Shown: positions 26,334-35,192 of the stretch, piece after piece
Numbering within the stretch: the stretch's first letter is position 1
Layout: every line of letters begins with the position of its first letter
Assembly: GCF_003721515.1 (NCBI RefSeq)
Contig: NZ_RJJD01000003.1
Location: 248,001 to 312,000, forward strand
Reading direction: 5' to 3'
Origin: Rufibacter latericius
GTDB lineage: Bacteria > Bacteroidota > Bacteroidia > Cytophagales > Hymenobacteraceae
Length of the DNA: 64,000 nucleotides
The notes under the pieces: generated by a model
What the model was told of the DNA's origin: nothing
The model's database searches: none
The model's input: the letters and a program-made list of their open reading frames with translations, nothing else
Translations under genes and position numbers: made by a program

Positions 26334-27707
26334 TCAGGAGTTTCCGAATACATACTTCTCCATGAATTCATTCCTGAACTTTCCTTCCGGGTCATGCTGA
26401 AGTAGTAATTGCCTGAAATCCTCCATTCTTTCATATTGCACCTGCAACACTTTGGGCTCCATGGTAAACAGCTTTCCCCAATGTGGACGGGCATTAAAGG
26501 GGGCTAGTTTCTCTTCTATTAATGGAAGCAGTTGCAAGACCACTTCCTCATCCTGTTTCCAGGTGAAGTGAAAGGCTACGGTGGTTTGCTTGAACTGCGG
26601 ACTCAGCCACAACTCATCTGCTTTGATAGTTCTGATTTCTGACACAAAGAGATGAGGCGAAATCTTCTCGTGCAATGACTCTATTGCCATGATGGCATCA
26701 TAGGCATGCTCAATGGCTACGAAGTATTCACTCTGCAATTCCGCCCCGGCGCTAGGTTTGAAGCCCATCTTAAAGTGCGGCAAACGCTCATACCACTCAC
26801 CTATTTCTCCTAACTGGTCGGTGGTGTTCTCGGGGGATTGACTCTCAATTGGGTGCAACTTCTGGGTAGCCACCTTGGCTCCGAACAATTCAGGTTCAAT
26901 ATAGGATAACACTCCCTTCTCGGCTTTGCACTTTATCCAAACCTGGTTGATGTTCTGGTTTTCCCAATGGGTGAACAGACTCACGCTGTACCCTTTTGAT
27001 ATAATCTCCACAAAATGGTCTTTAAGCGCCCCCATGGGTAAATTACGGTACACAAATTGGGTCATTTTAAAGGAGGGTACCAGGTCAAGAGTAATCTTTG
27101 TCACAATACCCAGCCCTCCAAGGGCGACAACTGCCCCGTTGAAAAGCTCCCCATCCTCCTGCCGGGACATAGTTACCAACTCACCCGAGGCATTCACAAA
27201 CTCAATGGCAACGACGGAAGTTGCCAAGTTTCCATTCTGAATTCCAGAGCCATGGGTAGCGGTAGTACAAGCTCCTACGACGGTAATGTGAGGCAGGGAA
27301 GCCAGGTTTGGCAAGGCATATCCATTTGCATCCAGGAAGGGAGCCAGTTCGCCATAGCGCATGCCACTTTCTACTGTAACTGTTTGGGCGGCTTTGTCAA
27401 GAGAAATCAGGGCATCCATGTTCTGGAGCGAGACCAGGTTTTCGCGGTTGTCGGCAATGTAGTTGAAAGAATGACGAGAGCCCAAGGCCCGAAGCTTAGA
27501 ACAGCCTCTTACAATGCCCTGTACTTCCTGCAAGGTAGATGGGTAATGTACTTTATCTGTGCTGTAGGTAAGGTTACCTGCCCAGTTTTTCAAACGAGTA
27601 TGGGGCTTAGTAGAAGCAGAAGCTTTAAACTTGCGGGTAATGGACCGAAGAAGTAAGGCTCCGCCTGATAGCACCAGGGCTGCTTTTAAGAAAGTAATTT
27701 TCCGCAT
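26334..27707 (-). CDS. FAD-linked alditol/sugar-lactone oxidase family protein
   Basis: A 457-residue flavoprotein of the VAO family (FAD-binding domain plus a D-arabinono-1,4-lactone oxidase-type C-terminal domain). ALGSRHSFN at 75-82 holds His79, which aligns by motif with the FAD-linked His of alditol oxidases; LPHITVVGACTTATHGSG is the second FAD contact. Alditol oxidases turn xylitol or sorbitol into sugars with release of H2O2. An N-terminal hydrophobic segment (FLKAALVLSGGALLL) suggests a membrane anchor or export signal. Lactone oxidase is the alternative. It lies downstream of the sigma/anti-sigma pair on the same strand (73 bp gap), so it may belong to that regulon. Confidence 0.8.
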   Translation of the reverse strand: MRKITFLKAALVLSGGALLLRSITRKFKASASTKPHTRLKNWAGNLTYSTDKVHYPSTLQEVQGIVRGCSKLRALGSRHSFNYIADNRENLVSLQNMDALISLDKAAQTVTVESGMRYGELAPFLDANGYALPNLASLPHITVVGACTTATHGSGIQNGNLATSVVAIEFVNASGELVTMSRQEDGELFNGAVVALGGLGIVTKITLDLVPSFKMTQFVYRNLPMGALKDHFVEIISKGYSVSLFTHWENQNINQVWIKCKAEKGVLSYIEPELFGAKVATQKLHPIESQSPENTTDQLGEIGEWYERLPHFKMGFKPSAGAELQSEYFVAIEHAYDAIMAIESLHEKISPHLFVSEIRTIKADELWLSPQFKQTTVAFHFTWKQDEEVVLQLLPLIEEKLAPFNARPHWGKLFTMEPKVLQVQYERMEDFRQLLLQHDPEGKFRNEFMEKYVFGNS

Positions 27708-27780
27708 GTTGTTTTCTTTCGTCAGTAGACGTTTGGCCTTTTACTTAGGATAGCCCCCACATACTTATTTACCAAAATCC

Positions 27781-28392
27781 TTAGGCAGCCAAACGTTGCA
27801 AGATCACTTTGCAAGGAATTTCTGAGGTAACTTTTATGCTATGGGTTTTATGGAGCGGAATGGAGAAAAAATCACCGGGAGTTAAGTAGTGGGGGGTGTC
27901 TTCCACTGAAATAGTGCAGGTGCCCTCCACAATCAGGAATCGCTCATGCTCATCATGGTGAACCTCCTCCCCGGCTTTATCCTGGAGCCAGACAATGGCG
28001 GTAGTAGCACTGGGTGAGTACCCGATGATTTTCACATAAATTTCCTCTTCCTGTGAAGGAACCTTCAAGTCCTCACGGTTTAACCAATCAGCAAAGTCTT
28101 CCACTTTAGAATCTGGGGTAAGGGTAGGCGGGGAGGTCACGGGCTCTCCGTTCTTCATCCTTTCCATGTAATCTATGGTTGCCAATACCAGCGGCTTCAA
28201 TGTGACACTGGGTTCCACGGCATGGGCTATGGCATAGGCTTCAATGCTATGCCGGATGGTTTCAATCTCTTCGCGGATTTCTGGATGAGCAGCGGCCATT
28301 AGTTCAACCTCCTGCGTTTCCTCAGGCGAGGTAACCCCCATGACGAACAGCTCTAAAATCCCGGATTCTATAAAGTCATTGATGGGGTTCAT
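27781..28392 (-). CDS. Cupin-type anti-sigma factor
   Basis: A 203-residue protein with an N-terminal anti-sigma-like segment (ESGILELFVMGVTSPEETQEVELMAAAHPEIREEI, the pattern of the RskA/ChrR N-terminus, but without the His/Cys zinc motif of ZAS domains) and a C-terminal cupin (about 110-200) with HHDEHERFLIVEG and a late His in HKTHSI as likely metal ligands. No membrane segment is seen, so it would act in the cytoplasm, holding the adjacent sigma factor until a signal, perhaps a metal or oxidant, changes the cupin. Its ATG overlaps the sigma gene's stop by 4 nt, which indicates coupled expression. Confidence 0.85.
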   Translation of the reverse strand: MNPINDFIESGILELFVMGVTSPEETQEVELMAAAHPEIREEIETIRHSIEAYAIAHAVEPSVTLKPLVLATIDYMERMKNGEPVTSPPTLTPDSKVEDFADWLNREDLKVPSQEEEIYVKIIGYSPSATTAIVWLQDKAGEEVHHDEHERFLIVEGTCTISVEDTPHYLTPGDFFSIPLHKTHSIKVTSEIPCKVILQRLAA

Positions 28393-28934
28393 GCTGTTTT
28401 CTCTGCTCCTAAATGTTTGAAAGCCAAAACTAACCGGCTTTTAAGTTGTTCTTCTGATATTCCTAAGGCTTCGGCAGCCTGTGCGCACCGGTACCCTTTG
28501 AGGTAGATTAAGTCGATGATGGCTTTTCCTTCGGTTTCAAGGTGCCCCAGGTTAGCAAACACCCGATTTTCATTTGGCAGTGATACCTGAGAAATAGTTT
28601 CACTCTCCTCCTGCCCTTCCTCTGAACCAAGATTCTGGCGACAATATTTACCGGTTTTCAGGGCTTCCAGGGAAACCCCTCTGCCAATTGCCAGGGCCCA
28701 GGTCAGAAACCTGGACTTTGAAGGATCATAAATGTGGATGCGGGACCAGATGGTTAAAAAGGTTTCCTTGAGAACCTCCTCAGCTATGTGAGGTTCCGGT
28801 ACCATCCGGGAGATCAGACCCATTAGCACGGGTGCAAAGGCATCATATAGAAGTCCGAACGCTTCCTGCTTGCCTTCCTGAATGGCCTCAATCAGCCGCT
28901 GTTCCGCCTCTCCCCCAAACCTGCTTTCCGCCAT
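28389..28934 (-). CDS. ECF-type RNA polymerase sigma factor
   Basis: A 181-residue sigma-70 family protein with region 2 (AFGLLYDAFAPVLMGLISRMVPEPHIAEEVLKETFLTIWSRI, about 25-68) and region 4 (GHLETEGKAIIDLIYLKGYRCAQAAEALGISEEQLKSRL, about 130-170), with no sigma 1.1 or region 3. The arrangement resembles the SigK group paired with RskA/ChrR-like anti-sigma factors. It directs RNA polymerase to stress promoters. It is followed, with a 4-nt overlap, by its cupin anti-sigma gene; the flavoprotein at 26334 is a likely target. Confidence 0.9.
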   Translation of the reverse strand: MAESRFGGEAEQRLIEAIQEGKQEAFGLLYDAFAPVLMGLISRMVPEPHIAEEVLKETFLTIWSRIHIYDPSKSRFLTWALAIGRGVSLEALKTGKYCRQNLGSEEGQEESETISQVSLPNENRVFANLGHLETEGKAIIDLIYLKGYRCAQAAEALGISEEQLKSRLVLAFKHLGAEKTA

Positions 28935-29132
28935 AAAGTCATTTAAATTGATCAGGCCTCCAGCTTTTCCTTGAGTTTAGAAGAAGACGCCCCTAAGGTA
29001 CACCAACTACGCTTTTGGAGCAAATTCGCCAAAGTGGCCGGAAAGCAGCCAGCTAAATTCTGGTTTTTATTACCCTGTACTTCAGAACTAGGCTGGCAGT
29101 CCTACTTTCATACTTACTCCAGCAAAAAACTC

Positions 29133-30050
29133 TTATTTGGGGAGCTTCAATACAAACTCTTTCCCAGGAGCAACTGTGAGCTTAAATCCTTTGATCCATG
29201 GATTATATAGCCGCAATGTCTTGTAATTGGTACCCTGGTCTACCGCATATTGGGCCAAATCCGGAATAGAAGAAGTAACTGTCAAAGCACGGGTGGGCAG
29301 TGGCTCATACCCCTGCTCTTTGGGCAGTTCAAAGCCATATTTCTGCGGATTGCCCAACACTTCTTTTAACGCCAGAATGCGGAACATGTACCGGGAGGTT
29401 TCATCGTTCAGGTACAGATCATAATAAGAGTCCACCTTCTGTTGCTCCAGGGCACGATCAATCCCTCCTACTCCTCGGTTATAAGCAGCAGCGGCATTGG
29501 TCCAGGACCCGAACTTCTTCTTGGCTGACTTCAGGTACCGGCAAGCGGCCAGGGTTGATTTCTGCACATGGAAACGCTCGTCTACCTCTGAGTTCACCAG
29601 CAACCCGTATCCACGAGCGGTATCAGGCATTAGCTGCCAGAACCCCGAGGCCCCAGCGGGTGAAGTCACTTGGCTAAACAAACTCTCGGCCAGGGAGAGA
29701 TACACAAAATCAGCGGGAATATCATTTTCTTTGAGCAGGCGCTCAATTTCAGGTTGGTAGCGTTGCATCCGCTTGAGGCCAATCAAGGTGGTAGCCTGCA
29801 AATAGGAATTAACCAATAGCTCTCGGTCTAACCGCTCGGCTACATCGGGCACCTCCAAGGGAACCGGTTCACCAGCAAATGACATGGAGGAAGGCAATGC
29901 CGGGGCTTTGATGACACTTCCGCGGGTAAAAGCCTCAACGCTCCCCCCACCAGAGGCGCTTTCCCCTGAAAACGACTGCTGACTGCACAGATTCAACGTA
30001 ATAGCAATAAGCCCCAAACCGCCCAGGTATTTCCAAATATTATGTGTCAT
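29133..30050 (-). CDS. Lytic transglycosylase (SLT family, MltD-like)
   Basis: A 305-residue envelope enzyme that cleaves peptidoglycan between MurNAc and GlcNAc. An N-terminal hydrophobic segment (YLGGLGLIAITLNLC) gives an export signal, possibly a lipoprotein with Cys22. The SLT domain (about 95-235) has the catalytic Glu in SLAESLFSQVTSPAGASGFWQLMPDTARGYG (written in the order AES, then AGASGFWQLMP) and AAAYNRGVGGI. The C-terminal part (ITNYK-TLRLYNPWI-like) looks like a degenerate LysM. A clear AAGGAG ribosome-binding site lies 8 nt before the ATG, unusual for this window. It is a single gene. Confidence 0.9.
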   Translation of the reverse strand: MTHNIWKYLGGLGLIAITLNLCSQQSFSGESASGGGSVEAFTRGSVIKAPALPSSMSFAGEPVPLEVPDVAERLDRELLVNSYLQATTLIGLKRMQRYQPEIERLLKENDIPADFVYLSLAESLFSQVTSPAGASGFWQLMPDTARGYGLLVNSEVDERFHVQKSTLAACRYLKSAKKKFGSWTNAAAAYNRGVGGIDRALEQQKVDSYYDLYLNDETSRYMFRILALKEVLGNPQKYGFELPKEQGYEPLPTRALTVTSSIPDLAQYAVDQGTNYKTLRLYNPWIKGFKLTVAPGKEFVLKLPK

Positions 30051-30235
30051 GACAAACTCCTTTTTGGCCTATTCAGGTTGATTTATCACCCTCCTAAGCT
30101 TCATTTCATGTAATTAACCAACCATCAATTCTCTATTTTACGTTCATTCTATGTTGTTAAGTACAAGATACGCTCCAAAAAATTAGAACAATAGGGATTG
30201 CCTTCAAGTATCTACTTAATTTTTTCTTCCCTTTT

Positions 30236-30272
30236 GTTTTTAGCCCAGTTTTAAGAAAACACTCATAAAAAT
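30236..30272. repeat. Interspersed palindrome copy
   Basis: GTTTTTAGCCCAGTTTT, loop AAG, AAAACACTCATAAAA. Confidence 0.65.
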
Positions 30273-30411
30273 AAAGTTAACTTTTTGATCCTAAATCAAT
30301 TTCCCTGTTCATACAACACTAAACAGGATAAGCACTTTTAGGGGAAGGGCTATAATTTGCGGGGATTTCTGAAGCTCAATGAATGGCCAAAATTTTTAGG
30401 TAAGCAAATAG

Positions 30412-30448
30412 TGGTTTTTGCCTAATTCCGTAAAACCAGCCTAAAATC
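30412..30448. repeat. Interspersed palindrome copy
   Basis: GGTTTTTGCCTAATT, loop CCG, TAAAACCAGCCTAAAATC. Confidence 0.6.
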
Positions 30449-30519
30449 AGATTGTCCTTCTGGTACTGGTAAGAAGGTCTCACTTTAAGGACGCTGTTGG
30501 TCTTTCCGAAAACCTTTGC

Positions 30520-30584
30520 TGAGGCTATCGCCTCACTGAAGTTGCAAACTTCAGATCATTTTGGGTCCAAGTCGCAGACTTGAA
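30520..30584. repeat. Tandem set of three REP-like palindromes
   Basis: Three different hairpins within 65 nt: TGAGGC-TATC-GCCTCA (30520-30535), CTGAAGTT-GCA-AACTTCAG (30536-30554) and CAAGTC-GCA-GACTTG (30568-30582). The last two share the loop GCA. The arrangement resembles REP/BIME clusters linked with RAYT transposases. Confidence 0.6.
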
Positions 30585-31198
30585 CCATAGAATAAAAGAA
30601 CAGTACACCACCTGCGGCGGACTGGGGCGAAGGCCTACAGTGAGGCCGAGGCACGGCCTGCCGCACGTAAGAACCCTTCAAGTGGTAATGGCCTGCGTCT
30701 ACTATGAAACAGAGGACTTCAGGGGGTGGTACAAAGAGGTGAAGAAAAGACTGTCTGGGCGTCAGCGAGTTTCTTTTCTTCTTGATTCTTTTGGTTAGGT
30801 TGAGCATCAAGGAGAAAAGTGACAAACGCGGGCAGGGTGCAACTCCAGACCAGGAGTTAGTAGGGAAGAGAGTAGGAAGTAAAGGCTTATAGCTAACCGT
30901 AGAGACAGTTGAGGTTGTTTGTGATAAAACCAACAACGGTGATGTGATATTTCAAAGTTGAAAGAAATTGAAGCCTTCACCCCCACCCAAATAAAAATAT
31001 GCAAATCAAAACTTCCTAAAAAGCAACCTCTTACCCCACAAACCAAGAGATAAACTTCACTGAACTTTAAAGCAAAAGAAGCCTCTTAAAGGAAACAGAT
31101 CCCCAAACTTCCCTTCCTAAAATAAAGCCCCTTCCTTAACCCTTCGCTTACCCCAGCGTATAGACGTTGAAATACTAACCAACAGAATAAATAACACT

Positions 31199-31690
31199 AT
31201 GGCAAAGCTAAAAACATTAGAAGACCTGTTTGAGCACCAGCTCAAGGACCTATATAGTGCAGAGAAACAAGGGATTGCGGCGCTTACCAAGATGATCAAA
31301 GCTACCGAAGACCAAAAACTGAAGCAGGCCCTGGAAACGCACCTGGAAGAAACCAGAGCACAGAAAGACCGCCTGGAGCAGGTTTGCGAATTGGTAGGCA
31401 CCAGCCCGGGACGTATGAAATGCAAAGCCATGGAAGGCCTGGTAGAAGAAGGCGAGGAAACCATTGAAGAAGATGCTACCCCAGAGGTAAAAGATGCCGG
31501 CCTGATTGCTTCTGTGCAGCGCATGGAGCATTATGAGATTGCCGGTTACGGTACCGCCGCTCACTTCGCAGAGCGTCTAGGCCATGCAGAGGCAGCTAAA
31601 CTTCTAAGACAAACCCTGGAAGAAGAGCAAAGAACCGATACGTTACTGAACGAGCTGGCTAAAAGCTACATCAACGAGAAAGCCGAATAG
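31199..31690 (+). CDS. Ferritin-like DUF892 (YciF-type) protein
   Basis: A 163-residue four-helix-bundle protein of the DUF892/YciE-YciF family. The start LEDLFEHQLKDLYSAEKQGIAALTKM is typical, and the Glu and His residues in the helices (E-x-x-H pairs, for example RMEHYEIAGYGTAAHFAERLG) would form a di-metal site. Family members are cytoplasmic and are induced by stress; their biochemical role is not settled. The final helix ends TLLNELAKSYINEKAE. It is a single gene with a strong terminator and sits after a long gene-poor region. Confidence 0.9.
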   Translation: MAKLKTLEDLFEHQLKDLYSAEKQGIAALTKMIKATEDQKLKQALETHLEETRAQKDRLEQVCELVGTSPGRMKCKAMEGLVEEGEETIEEDATPEVKDAGLIASVQRMEHYEIAGYGTAAHFAERLGHAEAAKLLRQTLEEEQRTDTLLNELAKSYINEKAE

Positions 31691-31708
31691 CCTTCCGTTA
31701 AAGAAAGA

Positions 31709-31746
31709 CAGGAAAGCCTGCTCCTCTTGGGGAGCAGGCTTTCCTG
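31709..31746 (+). terminator. Rho-independent terminator after the DUF892 gene
   Basis: Perfect 16-bp stem CAGGAAAGCCTGCTCC / GGAGCAGGCTTTCCTG, 6-nt loop, weak T tail. Confidence 0.8.
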
Positions 31747-31781
31747 ATTTAGGGCGATTTCTGTAAAACTGGGTTAAAAAT
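31745..31781. repeat. Interspersed palindrome copy
   Basis: TGATTTAGGGCGATTT, loop CTG, TAAAACTGGGTTAAAA. It directly follows the terminator hairpin. Confidence 0.6.
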
Positions 31782-31833
31782 ATCTTCCCTGCCCAGGCGA
31801 GGTTAAAGCAGGATTCCCGAAATTTGGCAACAC

Positions 31834-34383
31834 ATGTCACCTACTACTTCTCTTTCGTTTTTACCAGAGTTACCGGTCAAGGAAGCGTTACCGCGACTTC
31901 TAACCGCCTTAGAGAATAATTCACGCGCAGTGCTGGAAGCTCCGCCCGGCGCGGGTAAAACCACCTTGGTTCCTTTGGCCCTTCTGGAAGCCGATTGGCG
32001 CGCAGGCGGTAAAATTCTCATGCTGGAACCCCGGCGGTTAGCGGCTCGGGCAGCAGCTCAACGCATGTCTGACCTGCTAGGCGAAGAAGTGGGCCAAACC
32101 GTTGGGTTCTGGGTGCGCATGGAGCACATTGTGTCAGACAAGACCCGGATTGAGGTAGTCACAGAGGGCATTCTCACGCGCTTGCTGCAGAGCGATCCCA
32201 CGCTGGAGGGAGTAGCCGCCATCATTTTCGATGAGTTTCATGAAAGGAGCCTCCAAGCCGATGTGGGGTTAGCCCTGGCCTTGGATGCCCAGGCCGTGCT
32301 TCGGCCCGATCTGCGGCTGTTGGTCATGAGTGCTACCCTGGATGCCGCCTCCGTTGCGAATTGGCTGGAAGCCCCGGTCATCAAAAGCGAGGGACGGCAA
32401 TTTCCGGTGGAGACCCATTACCTCACCCCCGCTGAGCTAGCCTCGGCCGGACAAAGGCCGGCAGAGCGTTTAGTGGCCCTTTTGCCAAAAGCCCTCCGAA
32501 AAGCCCTGGATCAGGAACCCGAAGGTGATCTCCTCGTTTTCCTGCCCGGAATGGGCGAAATGCGGCGGGTGGCCCAGGCGCTGGAGGGAAAACTGACCTC
32601 AACCATCGACCTGCACTTACTGCACGGCGACCTGAACCTCACACAGCAACTAGCCGCCATCCGGCCGGCTCCCGCTAACCGACGTAAGATTGTTTTAGCC
32701 ACCAGCATCGCTGAGACCAGCTTAACCATTGAGGGGGTGAAAGTGGTAATTGACGGAGGATTCGCCCGCGTTCCCAAATTCGTGCCCCGCATTGGGCTGA
32801 CCACACTTGCTACGATTCCGGTTTCCAGAGCCGCCGCGGACCAACGCCGTGGTCGGGCGGGCAGGTTAGGACCCGGTGTTTGTTACCGCATGTGGTCATC
32901 CGCGGACCAACTGCAATTAGCCGACCGCCAAACTCCTGAGATCTGCGAAGCCGATTTAACCGGGCTGGCCTTGGAACTCTCCATCTGGGGAGCCCAGGAG
33001 GCTACCGACCTGAAGTGGCTGGATATACCGCCCGCGGCCGCTCTTTCCCTGGCACATGACCTGCTTATCAGACTTGAGGCTCTGGACAGGAACGGGAAAG
33101 CCACTGCCCATGGCAAGGCTCTGGCAGCTTTGGGGCTATCCCCTAGGTTAGGCCATTTGGTAGTGCGGGGCCATGCCCTTGGATTAGGAACTACCGCCTG
33201 CGAGATAGCCGCGCTGCTCTCAGACCGGGATATCCTCAAACCCCTGCAGATCTCTTGGGCCGATCCGCTTCCGGATCTAACCTTGCGGCTGGAACTACTG
33301 GATGGCCAATCTCCTCCCACCCCGGGCTTTGTAGTGGATGGCAACACCGTCCGGAAGATAAGGGAACAGGCCCAAAACCTGCGGCAGCGCATCAGGGAGA
33401 AAAGAAAACCTCTTGATTTTGGCGCCATCGGCTTATTAACTGCCCTCGCGTACCCAGACCGATTGGCCCAGCGGGAAACTTCGGGCAGGGTCCGGCTTAT
33501 CTCTGGACAGCGGGCTGCTCTGCAAACCGAGGTATTCGGCGAGGCCGAGTTTTACGCCATCGCCCACATGGAATTGTGTACCAGGCCCCGGGTATTATCG
33601 GCGGCAGCGGTGTCTAAAGAAGAATTGCTCACCCATTTCGCGTCGCAGCTTGAACGGGTGGAGGAAGTTCGGTGGGATGCGGCCTCAGAGAAGGTAATCG
33701 CCCGGCAGATCACCCGCATGGGAGCCTTGACTTTGGAAGAAGCAGTGTTGTCGCAACCAAATCAGGAATTGGTGGCCCGGGCACTTCTGAATGCTTTGCA
33801 GGAAAAAGGAATGGAACGGTTGCCTTGGTCAGAGGAAGCCAGGAGAACGCGGCAACGGCTGGCTTTCCTGCACCAGCTCTCACCGGAGCAATGGCCCGAT
33901 GTCTCAGACACGCAACTGGAGGAAACGTTGGAGGAGTGGCTGTTGCCGCATCTTGTAGGCCTCAGAACCCTGGAACAGGTAGCTAGACTCGACTTCCGTG
34001 AGATTCTACTTGCTGACTTTTCCTGGGAACAACGGCAGGAAATGGACCGGTTGGCACCCTCGCACCTGGAGGTTCCCAGCGGTTCCCGCATCGCGGTAGA
34101 CTACGCAGATCCCGCTTCTCCGGTCCTGGCCGTGCGACTACAGGAGGTTTTCGGACTATTGGATACGCCCCGAGTTGGAGGCGGAAAGGTACCTTTGCTC
34201 ATGCATCTGCTCTCCCCTGCCTCACGCCCGGTGCAGGTCACAAGAGACCTCAGAAGTTTTTGGAGTACCGGCTACTTTGACGTCCGGAAAGACCTCAGAG
34301 GCCGCTACCCCAAACACCACTGGCCCGATGACCCTCTCTCAGCTCCGCCCACCAGAGGAACCAAGAAACGGCCTCAGCCTTAG
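31834..34383 (+). CDS. hrpB: ATP-dependent helicase HrpB
   Basis: An 849-residue DExH-box helicase. Walker A is APPGAGKTTLVPL near residue 37, motif II is DEFHERS near 133, motif III SATLD near 168, motif V ATSIAETSLTIEGV near 290 and motif VI QRRGRAGRLGPG near 337. The HA2 region follows, and a family-specific C-terminal HrpB domain (VDYADPASPVLAVRLQEVFG to KHHWPDDPLSAPPTRGTKKR) closes the protein, separating it from HrpA. In E. coli its role is unclear; it probably remodels RNA in the cytoplasm. Length fits the family (about 810-850 aa). It is a single gene. Confidence 0.95.
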   Translation: MSPTTSLSFLPELPVKEALPRLLTALENNSRAVLEAPPGAGKTTLVPLALLEADWRAGGKILMLEPRRLAARAAAQRMSDLLGEEVGQTVGFWVRMEHIVSDKTRIEVVTEGILTRLLQSDPTLEGVAAIIFDEFHERSLQADVGLALALDAQAVLRPDLRLLVMSATLDAASVANWLEAPVIKSEGRQFPVETHYLTPAELASAGQRPAERLVALLPKALRKALDQEPEGDLLVFLPGMGEMRRVAQALEGKLTSTIDLHLLHGDLNLTQQLAAIRPAPANRRKIVLATSIAETSLTIEGVKVVIDGGFARVPKFVPRIGLTTLATIPVSRAAADQRRGRAGRLGPGVCYRMWSSADQLQLADRQTPEICEADLTGLALELSIWGAQEATDLKWLDIPPAAALSLAHDLLIRLEALDRNGKATAHGKALAALGLSPRLGHLVVRGHALGLGTTACEIAALLSDRDILKPLQISWADPLPDLTLRLELLDGQSPPTPGFVVDGNTVRKIREQAQNLRQRIREKRKPLDFGAIGLLTALAYPDRLAQRETSGRVRLISGQRAALQTEVFGEAEFYAIAHMELCTRPRVLSAAAVSKEELLTHFASQLERVEEVRWDAASEKVIARQITRMGALTLEEAVLSQPNQELVARALLNALQEKGMERLPWSEEARRTRQRLAFLHQLSPEQWPDVSDTQLEETLEEWLLPHLVGLRTLEQVARLDFREILLADFSWEQRQEMDRLAPSHLEVPSGSRIAVDYADPASPVLAVRLQEVFGLLDTPRVGGGKVPLLMHLLSPASRPVQVTRDLRSFWSTGYFDVRKDLRGRYPKHHWPDDPLSAPPTRGTKKRPQP

Positions 34384-34480
34384 GACCGCAAGTGGCGGGG
34401 CTCTTATTTGCTCCTGGAATAAAGGAAAGGAACTTGCCCTGCATTCAGGGAGCCGGGTTGTGGTGGCAAGAAGAACTCCT

Positions 34481-34516
34481 GCTTTAAGCTTATTTTACTT
34501 AAAACGGCCCAAAAAC
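34481..34516. repeat. Interspersed palindrome copy after hrpB
   Basis: GCTTTAAGCTTATTTT, loop ACTT, AAAACGGCCCAAAAAC. It runs straight into the terminator at 34515. Confidence 0.65.
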
Positions 34517-34550
34517 AACAAAGGGGAAGCAGAAGCTACCCCTTTGTTGT
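34515..34550. terminator. Terminator between convergent genes
   Basis: Perfect 12-bp stem ACAACAAAGGGG / CCCCTTTGTTGT with a 12-nt loop, between hrpB and the minus-strand gene at 34568. Confidence 0.7.
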
Positions 34551-34567
34551 GAAAGAAACTGGTTGAC

Positions 34568-34894
34568 TTATCTTCCAGCGTTTCTTACTTCGGCGTTGGC
34601 GCCGGCTGGACGCTCTGCTCCATCTTTTTCGCCGTCAGAGCCTTTTACTTTCACTAGTTTGTTGTAAAGGCCTAACAACAAGAAGGGAGCTGGCCACTGT
34701 CCTACGAACAGCGCTTCGTCATCCTTTTTCATGATTTTCAGGGTAGCTGATACTGCCATTGAACCAAGGGCGGCCCATAGGAAAAGGTCAGAAGGTAGCT
34801 TTGCGGTATACTCTTCAATGCTACGGGCTACTGGTCCTTCTTTATGGTCTGGATTGTAGTTATCAGCAGCTTCTTTTATGCTTGATGCATCCAT
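34568..34894 (-). CDS. Small conserved membrane protein (108 aa)
   Basis: A 108-residue protein with two hydrophobic segments: DLFLWAALGSMAVSATLKIM (about 36-55) and FVGQWPAPFLLLGLYNKLV (about 63-81). The N-terminus IKEAADNYNPDHKEGPVARSIEEYTAKLPS and the tail KVKGSDGEKDGAE are charged and soluble. I recognise the layout as a small conserved Bacteroidota membrane protein of unknown function. No catalytic motif is present. It is a single minus-strand gene convergent with hrpB. Confidence 0.75.
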   Translation of the reverse strand: MDASSIKEAADNYNPDHKEGPVARSIEEYTAKLPSDLFLWAALGSMAVSATLKIMKKDDEALFVGQWPAPFLLLGLYNKLVKVKGSDGEKDGAERPAGANAEVRNAGR

Positions 34895-35124
34895 AGTTTT
34901 AGATTATAAGGTGTGGTACATGAGTATCAAAACGTAGGAAGCTTTTATAGGGTTTACTAAAAATAGCAGGAATTGAATAGAAGGAAGGAAACAAGCGCTG
35001 CCAGCAGGGGCGAAATCCTGCTTTCTTCCTGTCTTAAATGTCTTTGGAAAGGAAATTACCGACTTGCAGAAATGACCCTCAAACCCGAAGTTTTTTCTAT
35101 TTTCTTCCTTTTGGAAAGTATCTA

Positions 35125-35176
35125 AAAAAACCGTTTGGGGGCCATTTTCTGGAAAATGGCCCCCAAACGGTTTTTT
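35125..35176. repeat. Extended interspersed hairpin (24-bp perfect arms)
   Basis: Arms 35125-35148 and 35153-35176 are exactly complementary; loop CTGG. The inner core is CCATTTT / AAAATGG rather than the usual CTGTTTT / AAAACAG, so both sides changed together. GGGGG / CCCCC and AAAAAACCG / CGGTTTTTT follow outward. It is 16 nt beyond the stop codon at 35193 and, with its T-run, can act as a terminator. Confidence 0.9.
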
Positions 35177-35192
35177 ATTCAGAACTTCTTCT

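Larger units (their letters stand above)
30051..31198. other. Long gene-poor region with repeats
   Basis: 1148 bases without a convincing gene. It holds two interspersed palindrome copies (30236-30272 and 30412-30448) and a tandem set of three other palindromes (30520-30584). A G/C-richer stretch (about 30600-30830) ends in a T-rich sequence that recalls degenerate repeats often seen between genes in Bacteroidota. Open frames on both strands at 30556-30936 have no family-like sequence. Confidence 0.55.

Noticed and set aside
30556-30936. Open reading frames on both strands in the gene-poor region
   Set aside because: The products are rich in Pro, Ser and basic residues with no family-like parts, the frames overlap each other, and the DNA is made of palindromes and degenerate repeats.
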